Translations under genes and position numbers: made by a program
NCBI RefSeq assembly: GCF_013359695.1
Contig: NZ_JABFMU010000018.1
Span: 38,819 to 102,818 of the forward strand
DNA: 64,000 bases
From: Pseudomonas sp. C2B4
GTDB lineage: Bacteria > Pseudomonadota > Gammaproteobacteria > Pseudomonadales > Pseudomonadaceae
Direction: 5' to 3'
The notes under the pieces: generated by a model
What the model was told of the DNA's origin: nothing
Database searches by the model: none
What the model saw: only the letters and a program-made list of their open reading frames with translations
Part shown: positions 26,570 through 35,505 of the stretch, piece after piece
Layout: each line of letters opens with the position of its first letter
Position numbering within the stretch: position 1 is the stretch's first letter

Positions 26570-27070
26570 GTGAAAATCAACTGGGCCGAAAACCTGCGGC
26601 AGAACGTGCACCAGCTGGCGGAATCCCTGGGCAACCTGTTCGTCGAGACCTTTCACTACCTGGCGCTGTTCGCCATCGGTGCCGTGACTGCTTGGGCGGC
26701 GGTGATGGAATTTCTCGGGATGATCGAGCAAGGGCACATCAAGATCGATGACATCCTGCTGCTGTTCATCTACCTGGAACTGGGGGCGATGGTCGGGATT
26801 TACTTCAAGACCAACCACATGCCGGTGCGCTTCCTGATCTATGTGGCGATCACTGCGCTGACACGCCTGCTGATTTCCAACGTATCGCACCACAATCCGC
26901 CGGACCTGGGGATCATTTATCTGTGCGGCGGGATTCTGTTGTTGGCGTTCGCGATTCTGGTGGTGCGTTACGCCTCGTCGCAATTTCCATCGGTGAAAAT
27001 TGAAAACCCGCATCGCAAAACCGGTGCGGGCTCCAGTGAACACCCGGAAGTCGAAAAGGGCGAAATCTAA
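26570..27070 (+). CDS. psiE: Phosphate-starvation-inducible protein PsiE
   Basis: The 166-residue inner-membrane protein has four hydrophobic segments (about 28-50, 58-80, 86-105, 118-140). It contains the PsiE landmarks EMGA-like LELGAMVGIYFKTNHMPVRFLIYVAITAL and SHHNPPDL. Function is unknown although E. coli psiE is under PhoB and Crp. The start is GTG at 26570, with TAAGGA at 26555-26560. Its stop overlaps the convergent DUF3509 stop by a few bases. Confidence 0.9.
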   Translation: MKINWAENLRQNVHQLAESLGNLFVETFHYLALFAIGAVTAWAAVMEFLGMIEQGHIKIDDILLLFIYLELGAMVGIYFKTNHMPVRFLIYVAITALTRLLISNVSHHNPPDLGIIYLCGGILLLAFAILVVRYASSQFPSVKIENPHRKTGAGSSEHPEVEKGEI

Positions 27071-27384
27071 AGCCCCAGGGTGGGGCGGTGGCGGCCCTTG
27101 GCCGTGGGCGGTGGCAGGTTACGCGGGCTGCCGTCGGTCATGGATTCAAGGATGGCCACCGCGCTGTGGCCCTGTTCGATGGCGATGCCGAACTGAATGC
27201 TTTGCACCAGGCGTTTGAGGCGCTCGGGGTCATTGCGTTGTTCGGCACTGATCATGCGCTTGGCGACGACTCGACCGCTGTTGGACAGGGTCAGCATGAT
27301 GCTGCCATCGAGTCCCTGAATGCTCAGGTTGATTTGATAATCCGCTGCGAAAGCATCGGTAATGAGCTGAAAAGGGTTGTCCAT
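27067..27384 (-). CDS. DUF3509 domain protein
   Basis: The 105-residue protein is of the Pseudomonas DUF3509 type: an N-terminal NPFQLITDAFAADYQINLS, then ISAEQRNDPERLKRLVQSI and a proline-rich C-terminus. No function is known. It converges on psiE and overlaps its stop codon. Confidence 0.8.
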   Translation of the reverse strand: MDNPFQLITDAFAADYQINLSIQGLDGSIMLTLSNSGRVVAKRMISAEQRNDPERLKRLVQSIQFGIAIEQGHSAVAILESMTDGSPRNLPPPTAKGRHRPTLGL

Positions 27385-27548
27385 GATGCGTCACCGCCTG
27401 ATTGAACGTGCAGTTGTTGACCGGTCGTGATCGGGATTAGTTCGCAACACCAGACCATCGGCCATTCCATAGCCATTTCGCCATCAATGCTTGCAACAGG
27501 GATGTAGCAAGGGGCATGCCGGATAGATTGTCCGACAATCAGGCCCCT

Positions 27549-27649
27549 TGTAGGAGCGAGCTCTGCTCGCGATGGTCGTGAACAATAACGCTGGAAACCA
27601 GATGTCCCGCGTCGCCTGTGGCTTTTTCGCGAGCAGGCTCGCTCCTACA
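27549..27649. repeat. REP doublet (TGTAGGAGCGAGC class)
   Basis: TGTAGGAGCGAGCTCTGCTC begins at 27549; the inverse CGAGCAGGCTCGCTCCTACA ends at 27649. It fills the 313-bp space between DUF3509 and sdaA, which otherwise shows nothing. Confidence 0.9.
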
Positions 27650-27697
27650 GTAAGTGCCCGTTTCAGGGCAATAAAGCGTGTCGTGCCTCCAAAGCGA

Positions 27698-29074
27698 TCA
27701 GCACTCGACCCAGCTCACCGCCAGGCCACCCCGTGACGTCTCTTTGTACTTGTCATGCATATCGGCACCGGTATCGCGCATAGTGCGGATCACCCGGTCC
27801 AGGGAAATGAAGTGTTTGCCGTCGCCGCGCAGGGCCATTTGCGTGGCATTGATCGCTTTCACGGCAGCGATCGCGTTGCGCTCGATACACGGCACTTGCA
27901 CCAGCCCGCCCACCGGGTCGCAAGTCAGGCCGAGGTTGTGTTCCAGGCCGATTTCCGCGGCGTTTTCCAGTTGTTCCGGCGTGGCACCCAGCACCTCCGC
28001 CAAACCCGCAGCGGCCATGGCGCAGGCCGAGCCGACTTCGCCCTGGCAGCCGACTTCGGCACCGGAGATCGAGGCGTTTTTCTTGCAGAGGATGCCGACG
28101 GCCGCTGCGCCCAGAAAGAACGCCACCACGTCGTCGTCCGAGGCGTCGGGATTGAACTTCATGTAGTAGTGCAGCACCGCCGGAATGATCCCCGCCGCGC
28201 CGTTGGTCGGTGCGGTGACCATGCGTCCGCCGGCGGCGTTTTCTTCGTTCACCGCGAGGGCAAACAGGTTGACCCATTCCATGGCCGACAAAGTCGAGGT
28301 GATCACATTCGGCTTGCCGATTTCCAACAGGTTGCGATGCAACTTCGCCGCGCGACGGGGAACATTCAGGCCGCCGGGCAGGATGCCTTCGTGGTGCAAC
28401 CCTTGCTCGACGCACTCGCGCATCACTGACCAGATGTGCAGCAGGCCCTGGCGGATGTCTTCGTCACTGCGCCAGGCCCGTTCGTTGGCCATCATCAATT
28501 CGGAAACCCGCAAGCCGTGCTGTTCGCAGAGCTGAAGCAATTCGACAGCGCTGGAAAAGTCGTACGGCAGCACGACGTCGCTGGCGGGGGCCACGCCGGA
28601 TTCGGCTTCGGCCGCTTCGATGATGAAACCGCCGCCGATCGAGTAGTACGTTTGTTCGAACAGTTCGCCGGTTTCGCCAAAGGCGGTCAGCGACATGGCG
28701 TTGGGGTGGTAGGGCAGGCTCTCGTCGAGCAGCAGGAGATCGCGTGACCAGTCAAAGGCAATGGTTGCCTGGCCGGCCAGAGACAGTTCGGCGGTTTCGC
28801 GCAGGGTGTGGATGCGGCTGTCGATGGTGGTGGGATCGATACGGTCCGGCCACTCGCCCATCAAACCCATGACACAGGCGCGATCGGTGGCGTGACCGAC
28901 GCCTGTCGCCGACAGGGACCCATAGAGTCGGATTTCTACTCGCCGCACGTCGGATACAACACCCTGATTGACCAGGGCCTGGGCGAAGGTCGCCGCAGCA
29001 CGCATCGGACCGACGGTATGGGAACTGGACGGACCGATGCCGACTTTGAAGAGATCGAAAACACTGATAGCCAT
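27698..29074 (-). CDS. sdaA: L-serine ammonia-lyase (iron-sulfur type)
   Basis: The 458-residue enzyme has the normal length of single-chain SdaA. It starts MAISVFDLFKVGIGPSSSHT, the SSSHT substrate motif. Three cysteines for the 4Fe-4S cluster lie in ILCKK, VGCQGEVGSAC and LTCDPVGGLVQVPC. It deaminates L-serine to pyruvate and ammonia. The frame extends far upstream over the divergent gene, but ATG 29074 is the family start. It is divergent from a DsdC-type regulator that probably controls it. Confidence 0.95.
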   Translation of the reverse strand: MAISVFDLFKVGIGPSSSHTVGPMRAAATFAQALVNQGVVSDVRRVEIRLYGSLSATGVGHATDRACVMGLMGEWPDRIDPTTIDSRIHTLRETAELSLAGQATIAFDWSRDLLLLDESLPYHPNAMSLTAFGETGELFEQTYYSIGGGFIIEAAEAESGVAPASDVVLPYDFSSAVELLQLCEQHGLRVSELMMANERAWRSDEDIRQGLLHIWSVMRECVEQGLHHEGILPGGLNVPRRAAKLHRNLLEIGKPNVITSTLSAMEWVNLFALAVNEENAAGGRMVTAPTNGAAGIIPAVLHYYMKFNPDASDDDVVAFFLGAAAVGILCKKNASISGAEVGCQGEVGSACAMAAAGLAEVLGATPEQLENAAEIGLEHNLGLTCDPVGGLVQVPCIERNAIAAVKAINATQMALRGDGKHFISLDRVIRTMRDTGADMHDKYKETSRGGLAVSWVEC

Positions 29075-29209
29075 GCTAAAGCCTATGCCTGCAATGGAGG
29101 ATGAATCGCTGCCATTTTTGTAGGACAAGCGCACTTTCAGCGATACTGCCAACCTCGGTCCTACGTGACCAACGAAACTTCCTAAGACAGCCTTTAGCAG
29201 GACTAAACG

Positions 29210-30157
29210 ATGAGTCGTCAATTGCATGCCCAGACTTATGTGTGGCTGCAGGTGTTTTCCTGTGCCGCCCGGCACTTGTCGTTCACCCGCTGCGCCGAGG
29301 AACTGCACATCACGCCGGGCGCGGTCAGCCAACAGATTCGCCAATTGGAAGATCGCCTGGGGTTTCGCCTGTTTCACCGGCGTGCCCGGGGCGTGGAACT
29401 GAGTGCCGAGGGCCAGCGCCTGGCCATCACCGTCAACGAGGCCTATGGCAGCATCGATGCGGAGTTGCGCAGGCTGGATGCCGGCATGATCAGCGGAACC
29501 CTGCGGGTGCGTTCGATTCCATCGTTCCTGAGCAAATGGCTGACGCCGCGCTTGCCGCGTCTGCAGCAGCGCTTTCCGGACATCCAGTTGCGCCTGGTGG
29601 CCGAGGACAGCAGCGTGCCGTTGCATGAGGGCGACTTCGACCTGGCCATCGACCTGAACGACGGCAGCTATCCCGGCCTGTTATCCACAGCCTTGCTCGA
29701 TGAACAGATTTTTCCGGTCTGCGCGCCGGGCTTGTTGCGTGGTCGTCCGCCGCTGCATGGCCCGGCGGACCTGATGCATTTCCCCTTGCTGCACGACATC
29801 ACCGCCTGGCGCGGCAGTTACGAGTATGCGGAATGGGAGTTCTACCTCAACGCCATCGGCTTCGAAGGGGCGGATGTGCGGCGTGGGCATACGTTCAATC
29901 GCAATCACCTGACCATCGAAGCGGCCATCGCCGGAATGGGCGTGGCCATTGCGCGGCGAACGCTGTTGAACGACGAGTTGGAGCGGGGGGCGCTGATCGT
30001 GCCGTTTGGCTTGGCGGTGCCCAATCACAAGCGCTACATGCTGCTCTATGCGCCGGGTGCGTTGAGCCATCCGGGCGTGCGCGCGGTGCATGACTGGCTG
30101 GTGGAGGAGGCGGGGATTTTTCGCGCTCTGCACCCGTTGGGAGAGCAGCAGATGTGA
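29210..30157 (+). CDS. DsdC/GcvA-like LysR-family regulator
   Basis: The 315-residue protein has the LysR winged helix-turn-helix (about 10-70: FSCAARHLSFTRCAEELHITPGA in sections, QQIRQLEDRLGFRLFHR) and a periplasmic-binding-like effector domain. It resembles DsdC/GcvA-type activators. The divergent sdaA gene (135 bp away) is the obvious target, with serine or a related amino acid as possible inducer. Confidence 0.85.
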   Translation: MSRQLHAQTYVWLQVFSCAARHLSFTRCAEELHITPGAVSQQIRQLEDRLGFRLFHRRARGVELSAEGQRLAITVNEAYGSIDAELRRLDAGMISGTLRVRSIPSFLSKWLTPRLPRLQQRFPDIQLRLVAEDSSVPLHEGDFDLAIDLNDGSYPGLLSTALLDEQIFPVCAPGLLRGRPPLHGPADLMHFPLLHDITAWRGSYEYAEWEFYLNAIGFEGADVRRGHTFNRNHLTIEAAIAGMGVAIARRTLLNDELERGALIVPFGLAVPNHKRYMLLYAPGALSHPGVRAVHDWLVEEAGIFRALHPLGEQQM

Positions 30158-30371
30158 GAAATTGTGACAAAGGAACGGGTCGACCCAACTCCCGACCTTA
30201 ACAGCGCTTTTACCGGTTGTCCGGCTTTTTTTACGATTACAAATTTATCTTTTTTCAGGGGTTGAATTGTTCAGCGTACAGACCGATTGTGTAACCAAGA
30301 GGTCACGGTGACGACGCCCAAGGGCTTAGCTGACCGGCCTCTCGCGAGCTAGCTGAAATAAGGGATGAACT

Positions 30372-30782
30372 ATGCAAATCCAAGTCAATAGCGATAACCA
30401 TATTCAAAGCAGTAAACGACTGGAGGAGTGGGTACGAACCACCATTGAGAGCACGCTCGAACGTTATGAGGAGGACTTGACCCGAGTCGAGGTTCACCTG
30501 CGGGACGAGAACGGCGACAAGCCCGGTCCCCACGATTTGCGCTGTCAGCTGGAAGCGCGGCCAAAAGGCCACCAACCGATTTCTGTCACCCATAAAGCCG
30601 CCAACCTGGAATTGGCGATCGACGGAGCCGCCGAGAAACTCGAACACGCCCTTGAACATCTGTTCGGCAAACTGCGTGGCAAACCACGCGCTGCCGTGGT
30701 GCCCTTCGAGCGCAGGCCTCACGCCGACAAGCTGCTGGAAGAAGAGTTTCTTGAAAACGAACAGGCTGCGCAAAACGCTTGA
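30372..30782 (+). CDS. HPF/RaiA-family ribosome-associated protein
   Basis: The 136-residue protein opens with MQIQVNSDNHIQSSKRLEEW and has TRVEVHLRDENGDKPGPHDLRC, patterns of the ribosome hibernation/translation inhibitor fold. It ends in an acidic tail. Members dock in the 30S A/P-site region to silence ribosomes. AAGGGA lies eight bases upstream of the ATG. It is monocistronic with its own terminator. Confidence 0.8.
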   Translation: MQIQVNSDNHIQSSKRLEEWVRTTIESTLERYEEDLTRVEVHLRDENGDKPGPHDLRCQLEARPKGHQPISVTHKAANLELAIDGAAEKLEHALEHLFGKLRGKPRAAVVPFERRPHADKLLEEEFLENEQAAQNA

Positions 30783-30807
30783 AGCCTGATTGACCCTCCC
30801 TATGAAA

Positions 30808-30833
30808 ACGGGCCTGCAATGCAGGCCCGTTTT
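30808..30833 (+). terminator. Terminator after HPF-like gene
   Basis: ACGGGCCTGC (30808-30817) pairs perfectly with GCAGGCCCGT (30821-30830) across a three-base loop and runs into TTT. Confidence 0.85.
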
Positions 30834-30870
30834 GTATCTGGTGTTCACCGTTCACCATGCTGAAGGCTTT

Positions 30871-31004
30871 TGTGGCGAGGGAGCTTGCTCCCGCTCGACT
30901 GCGAAGCAGTCGTAAAACCTGCCACCCGGATCGGACTGATATAGCTCATTGAAGGGTTTTGGGGGGCGCTACGCACCCCAGCGGGAGCAAGCTCCCTCGC
31001 CACA
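30871..31004. repeat. Long inverted repeat, variant TGTGGCGAGGGAGCTTGCTC
   Basis: This 134-bp element starts TGTGGCGAGGGAGCTTGCTC and ends with the inverse GAGCAAGCTCCCTCGCCACA, with inner palindromes GACTGCGAAGCAGTC and GGGGCGCTACGCACCCC. It shares its ends with the family at 7546 and 17801 but has a different core. It occupies a third of the 400-bp gap before the sigma gene; the rest holds the Fur box. Confidence 0.85.
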
Positions 31005-31116
31005 ATTAATCTCTGGGCCGGCGATTAGAACGCCACCGGAGTCTGCCCGAAAATGGCAAGGCTCGGCTCAGGGGCGTCGGAGTGACAAGCAGGTCTCATC
31101 CGACAACTTTGCGTAT

Positions 31117-31135
31117 GAGAATATTTATCATTAGT
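31117..31135 (+). promoter_or_regulatory. Fur box of the sigma/fecR operon
   Basis: GAGAATATTTATCATTAGT matches about 13 of 19 positions of the Fur consensus GATAATGATAATCATTATC. It lies 50 bp upstream of the ECF sigma start, as expected for iron-repressed sigma genes. Confidence 0.75.
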
Positions 31136-31184
31136 ATTGCGCCTCGCTGGCCAACCCGATTGCCCTTAGCGCAGTACCGAACCG

Positions 31185-31757
31185 ATGATCACGAGTCCTC
31201 CCGAACCCCAAGACCTTGCGCAGGATGAACCGCGGAGTGACCGTGCACATTTTCTCCAGGTGTTCCTCTCGCAACGCTCGCAAATGGAAGCGCTGGTGAA
31301 TCGCCGCGTCGGTTGCCGGGCGACGGCGGCCGATCTGGTGCAGGACTTGTTCCTGCGTTTCTGGCGGCGGCCGCTGGTGCAGGTCGAGGAACTCAGCACC
31401 TACTTGTTGCGTTGCGCCGGCAACATCGCCATCGACCATTTGCGTAGCGAAGGTACGCGGGCGCGGGCGAGCGAAGGCTTGATGGCCGAACCGTCGGACA
31501 GCGTCGGTGGCGAGCCGCAAGCGGCGCTGGAGGCGGGTAACGATTTGCGGAATGTCGAAGTGGCGTTGCGCGCGTTGCCTGAGCGCACGCGGCAGATCTT
31601 CCTGCTCAACCGCATCCATGGCCGCAAATATGCCGAAATCGCCAAGGCTATGGGCTTGTCCCAAAGTGCCGTGGAAAAACATATGATGCGCGCGCTCGAG
31701 GCCTGCAAGGCCAGCCTGCGGGAACCGGAACCGCGTACGCCAGGGAAAGCACCGTGA
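31185..31757 (+). CDS. ECF sigma factor, FecI-like (iron starvation)
   Basis: The 190-residue protein carries sigma region 2 (VNRRVGCRATAADLVQDLFLRFWRRP in sections) and region 4 (LRALPERTRQIFLLNRIHGRKYAEIAKAM). This is the FecI/PvdS-like group. It would direct transcription of the downstream TonB receptor. No strong Shine-Dalgarno is present. The fecR-type gene starts at GTG 31754, overlapping the sigma stop by four bases. Confidence 0.9.
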   Translation: MITSPPEPQDLAQDEPRSDRAHFLQVFLSQRSQMEALVNRRVGCRATAADLVQDLFLRFWRRPLVQVEELSTYLLRCAGNIAIDHLRSEGTRARASEGLMAEPSDSVGGEPQAALEAGNDLRNVEVALRALPERTRQIFLLNRIHGRKYAEIAKAMGLSQSAVEKHMMRALEACKASLREPEPRTPGKAP

Positions 31758-32743
31758 ATAACGTCCAAAGCGTCACTCCGACGCCCGCTCAGGAACAGGC
31801 CGCGCTGGCCTGGCTGAGCCTGCTGCATGACGAGCCGAGCAGTGGCGATCAGGCCACGTTCAGTCAGTGGCTGCAGGCTGACCCGGCGCACGCCGAGGCC
31901 TACGCTCGTGCGCAAGTGCTGTGGGAGTTGAGCGAAGTGCCGGCGCGCACCCTGGCCGATGAAGACGCACTGGCCCTGCAGCGTTACCTCAACGCCATGA
32001 ATCATTCGCGTCGTAACAGCGTTCGGCGCTGGTCCGGTGCGCTGGCGATGGCCGCTTGCCTGTTGCTGATGATCAGCCTCGGCACCGGTTGGCAGCCGTT
32101 GCGCTGGTTGGAGGACCTGGGCGCTGACTATGTCTCGGCACCGGGGGAAATCCGCACCGTCACCCTGGTCGATCAGTCGCAAGTCACCCTTGATGCCGAC
32201 AGTGCCATCGCGGTGGATTTCAGCCGTGGTGAACGGCATGTGCAGGTGCGTCGCGGTGCCGGTTTCTTCAGCGTGACTCACACCGGTGAGCCGTTCGTGG
32301 TCGACGCGGAAAAGGGCCAGGCGCGAGTGCTGGGTACGCAGTTCGAGGTGCGCCTGCAACCCCATGGCGCGCAGGTCACGGTGTTGTCCGGTCGCGTTGC
32401 CGTGACGGCGGATAAGGATGGCGCGCAGCAGATTCTCACCGCCGGCCAGCAAGTGGCCTATGGCGAAGGCACGGCGCAACCGTTGCACGCGGTGGACAGT
32501 GAGGCGCAACTGGCGTGGCGCCAGGGGTGGCTCAATTACTACAAGGCGACCTTGGCCGAGGTGGTACAGGACCTGACGCGGTATTACCCGGGGCGGATTG
32601 TGTTACTCAACGATGAACTGGCCCAGCGACGGGTCAGTGGCAGCTTCCCGAGCAAGGACCCGCAGGCGGTGTTGGGTTCGTTGCAGGGGGTGTTGGGGTT
32701 TGAGCAGCATCAGGTGTTGGGGCATCTGATTATTTTGCGTTGA
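31754..32743 (+). CDS. FecR-like anti-sigma/signal-transducing protein
   Basis: The 329-residue protein has an N-terminal DUF4880-type cytoplasmic helical domain that binds sigma, one transmembrane helix (SGALAMAACLLLMISLGTGW, about 95-115), and a periplasmic FecR domain that contacts the receptor's signalling domain. The GTG start at 31754 overlaps the sigma stop (GTGA). With the sigma and the receptor it forms a three-part cell-surface signalling circuit. Confidence 0.9.
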   Translation: MNNVQSVTPTPAQEQAALAWLSLLHDEPSSGDQATFSQWLQADPAHAEAYARAQVLWELSEVPARTLADEDALALQRYLNAMNHSRRNSVRRWSGALAMAACLLLMISLGTGWQPLRWLEDLGADYVSAPGEIRTVTLVDQSQVTLDADSAIAVDFSRGERHVQVRRGAGFFSVTHTGEPFVVDAEKGQARVLGTQFEVRLQPHGAQVTVLSGRVAVTADKDGAQQILTAGQQVAYGEGTAQPLHAVDSEAQLAWRQGWLNYYKATLAEVVQDLTRYYPGRIVLLNDELAQRRVSGSFPSKDPQAVLGSLQGVLGFEQHQVLGHLIILR

Positions 32744-32750
32744 AGCGGCC

Positions 32751-32830
32751 GGCCTCTTCGCGAGCAGGCTCGCTCCCACATTTTGGAATGCGTTTCCCTT
32801 GTGGGAGCGAGCCTGCTCGCGAAAGGGCCA
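32751..32830. repeat. REP doublet
   Basis: CGCGAGCAGGCTCGCTCCCA (from 32760) and its inverse GGGAGCGAGCCTGCTCGCG (to 32822) sit between fecR and the receptor gene. Confidence 0.9.
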
Positions 32831-32961
32831 GATCAGACACCCCATTCATCTGAGCAAAAATATTTTCAACTTTCTGCTGAGGTAAAACCGAACGCCATCC
32901 GTGTAGTGACTGAAACTGCGAGTCATTCGCATCAGTTGTGGTTCTACACAGGTCATGAGTC

Positions 32962-35388
32962 ATGAAGTCCAGGGCAAAATCGGGTTCGGTCAAACAATGG
33001 TTGGGTGCTTCTGCGTTGAGTTTTTCGGCGCTGGCGTTGCTGCCGCTGAGCGTGGCGATGGCTGCGGATACCAGCGCCCAGCAAGGTGCGCAGTTCAGCT
33101 TTTCGATGGCCGCCAAACCGCTGCCCCAGGCCTTGAGCGAATTCAGTCGGGTGACGGGCATCAGTGTCGTCTACACCGATGAGGCGCCCTACGGTCTTAA
33201 CGCGCCGGCCGTAAATGGCCAGATGAGCGCCGAACAGGCGCTGCAACGGTTGCTCAGCGGCTCGGGCTTCACCTTCCGCCGTACCGACGGCCACACCATG
33301 GCGCTGGAACCGCTGCCCACCGAAGGCGCCTTGAACCTGGGCGCGACCACCATTACCTCGGTGATGGATCAATCCACCAGCTACCAGCCACCGCCCACCA
33401 GTTCGGTCATGCGCACCTCGGCGCCGCTTCAGGAAATCCCGCAGACCGTCAACGTGGTGGCGGCGCAGGTCATTCGTGATCAGGCACCGCGCAATCTGGA
33501 TGACGCCCTGGCCAACGTCAGCGGCATCACCCAGGGCAACACGCTGGGCAGTACCCAGGATTCGGTGATGACCCGCGGCTTTGGCGACAACCGCAACGGG
33601 TCGATCATGCGCGACGGCATGCCGATCGTGCAGGGTCGTGGCATGAACGCCACGGTGGACCGGGTCGAAGTGCTCAAGGGGCCGGCCTCGCTGCTCTACG
33701 GGATTCAGGACCCGGGCGGCGTGGTGAACATGGTCAGCAAAAAGCCCGAGCTTGAGCAGTACAACGCCTTGACCCTGCGCGGCTCGACCTATGGCGAAGG
33801 CAAGAACGGTAGCGGCGGCACCTTTGACAGCACCGGCGCCCTCGGCACTTCCGGGTTGGCCTATCGCATGGTGCTGGACCACGAAGACGAGGATTACTGG
33901 CGCAACTACGGCGTGCATCGCGAAACATTGGTCGCCCCCTCGCTGGCCTGGTTCGGCGAAAGCACCAAGCTGTTGTTCGCCTACGAACATCGTGAGTTCC
34001 TGACCCCGTTCGACCGTGGCACGGTGATCGACCCCCGTGACAACCATCCGCTGGACATCTCCCGGGAGCGTCGGCTCGACGAACCTTTCAACAACATGGA
34101 AGGGCGCTCGGACCTCTATCACTTCGAAGCCGATCACGAACTCAACGACAACTGGAACGCCCACTTCGGCTACAGCTGGAACCGCGAAACCTACGACGCC
34201 AGCCAGGTGCGCGTGACGGCCATCGACACCAACAAGGGCACACTGACCCGCAGCATGGACGGCACGCAGAATGCGATCAGTACCGACCGTTTCACCACGG
34301 CGAGCCTGGAAGGCAACGTCAACCTTCTGGGTATGCGTCACGATCTGGTGTTTGGCATCGATGACGAGTACCGCAAGATCTACCGTGAAGACCTGATCCG
34401 GCAGAAGAGCCTGACCACCTTCAGCTACCTCAATCCGGTGTATGGCCGTGAAGTCGAAGGCACCACCGTCAGCCCGGCCGACAGTGCGCAAACCGATAAA
34501 CTGCGCAGCGACTCGATCTTCCTGCAAGACTCCATTCACCTCACCGACCAGTGGATTCTGGTGGCGGGCGGACGATTCCAGGAGTACGACCAGTACGCCG
34601 GCAAAGGCGTGCCGTTCCACGCCAACACCGACAGCAACGGGCAGAAATGGGTGCCGCGCGCGGGCCTGGTGTATCGCTACACCGATGCGCTGTCGTTCTA
34701 CGGCAGCTATACCGAATCGTTCAAACCCAACTCGACCATCGCGCCTTTGAGCGGCAGCAGCGTCGTGCTCGACGGCAGCGTTGCGCCGGAAGAGGCCAAG
34801 TCCTGGGAAATCGGCGCCAAGCTCGATCTGCCGGGGCGCGTGACGGGCAACGTGGCCCTGTTCGACATCAAGAAACGCAACGTGCTGATCGCCAACTCCG
34901 AAGGCCCGGTAACGATCTACAGCGCCGCCGGTGAAGTGCGTTCCCGTGGTCTGGAGGTGGATGTGAGCGGTCAGCTCAGCGACCGCTGGAGCCTGATCGG
35001 CAGCTATGCCTACACCGATGCCGAGGTCACCGAAGACCCGGATTACAAAGGCAAGAAATTGCAGAACGTGGCGAAGAACAGTGGCTCGCTGTCGGCGGTG
35101 TATGACTTCGGCAGGATTATCGGCGGCGATCAGCTGCGGGTCGGTGCGGGAGCACGTTACGTCGGGGAGCGGGCGGGTAACGCGGTGAATGATTTCGAGT
35201 TGCCGAGCTACACCGTCGCCGATGCGTTCGCCACCTACGACACCCAGCTGGACGGGCAGAAGGTCAAGTTCCAGCTCAACGTGAAGAATCTGTTCGACCG
35301 CACGTACTACACCTCGGCGGCGAGTCGGTTCTTTGTGTCGATGGGGGATTCGCGGCAGGTGATCTTGTCGAGCACTTTGGAATTCTGA
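32962..35388 (+). CDS. TonB-dependent siderophore receptor with STN signalling domain
   Basis: The 808-residue receptor has a signal peptide (WLGASALSFSALALLPLSVAMA), an STN domain at about 45-115 (FSMAAKPLPQALSEFSRVTG), a plug domain with LKGPASLLYGIQDPGGVVNMV at about 235-256, and a beta-barrel ending in ILSSTLEF. This is the FpvA/FoxA class, which uses the STN domain to signal to FecR. The siderophore cannot be told. A weak FecI-type promoter (GGTAAAA, 32881) may precede it but is not convincing. Confidence 0.9.
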   Translation: MKSRAKSGSVKQWLGASALSFSALALLPLSVAMAADTSAQQGAQFSFSMAAKPLPQALSEFSRVTGISVVYTDEAPYGLNAPAVNGQMSAEQALQRLLSGSGFTFRRTDGHTMALEPLPTEGALNLGATTITSVMDQSTSYQPPPTSSVMRTSAPLQEIPQTVNVVAAQVIRDQAPRNLDDALANVSGITQGNTLGSTQDSVMTRGFGDNRNGSIMRDGMPIVQGRGMNATVDRVEVLKGPASLLYGIQDPGGVVNMVSKKPELEQYNALTLRGSTYGEGKNGSGGTFDSTGALGTSGLAYRMVLDHEDEDYWRNYGVHRETLVAPSLAWFGESTKLLFAYEHREFLTPFDRGTVIDPRDNHPLDISRERRLDEPFNNMEGRSDLYHFEADHELNDNWNAHFGYSWNRETYDASQVRVTAIDTNKGTLTRSMDGTQNAISTDRFTTASLEGNVNLLGMRHDLVFGIDDEYRKIYREDLIRQKSLTTFSYLNPVYGREVEGTTVSPADSAQTDKLRSDSIFLQDSIHLTDQWILVAGGRFQEYDQYAGKGVPFHANTDSNGQKWVPRAGLVYRYTDALSFYGSYTESFKPNSTIAPLSGSSVVLDGSVAPEEAKSWEIGAKLDLPGRVTGNVALFDIKKRNVLIANSEGPVTIYSAAGEVRSRGLEVDVSGQLSDRWSLIGSYAYTDAEVTEDPDYKGKKLQNVAKNSGSLSAVYDFGRIIGGDQLRVGAGARYVGERAGNAVNDFELPSYTVADAFATYDTQLDGQKVKFQLNVKNLFDRTYYTSAASRFFVSMGDSRQVILSSTLEF

Positions 35389-35408
35389 CGGTATACCGCG
35401 TCATCGTT

Positions 35409-35475
35409 CTTCGCGAGCAGGCTCGCTCCCACAGTGGGATCGCGTAAACCTGTGGGAGCGAGCCTGCTCGCGAAG
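35409..35475. repeat. REP doublet
   Basis: Inverse REP TTCGCGAGCAGGCTCGCTCC from 35410 is followed by the forward copy from about 35452. It lies between the receptor and the AraC regulator genes, which converge. Confidence 0.9.
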
Positions 35476-35505
35476 ACGGCCTGACAGGCGCCGAAAAACT
35501 TGGGA

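Noticed and set aside
29075..29626. N-terminal extension of sdaA by about 180 codons
   Set aside because: It overlaps the divergent LysR gene; the MAISVFDLFK start matches SdaA proteins.
32881..32905. FecI-type promoter before the TonB receptor
   Set aside because: GGTAAAA is present but no convincing -10 element follows at the right spacing.
32953..34620. A 555-codon antisense frame in the TonB receptor gene
   Set aside because: Shadow of a well-defined receptor; amino-acid composition is random.
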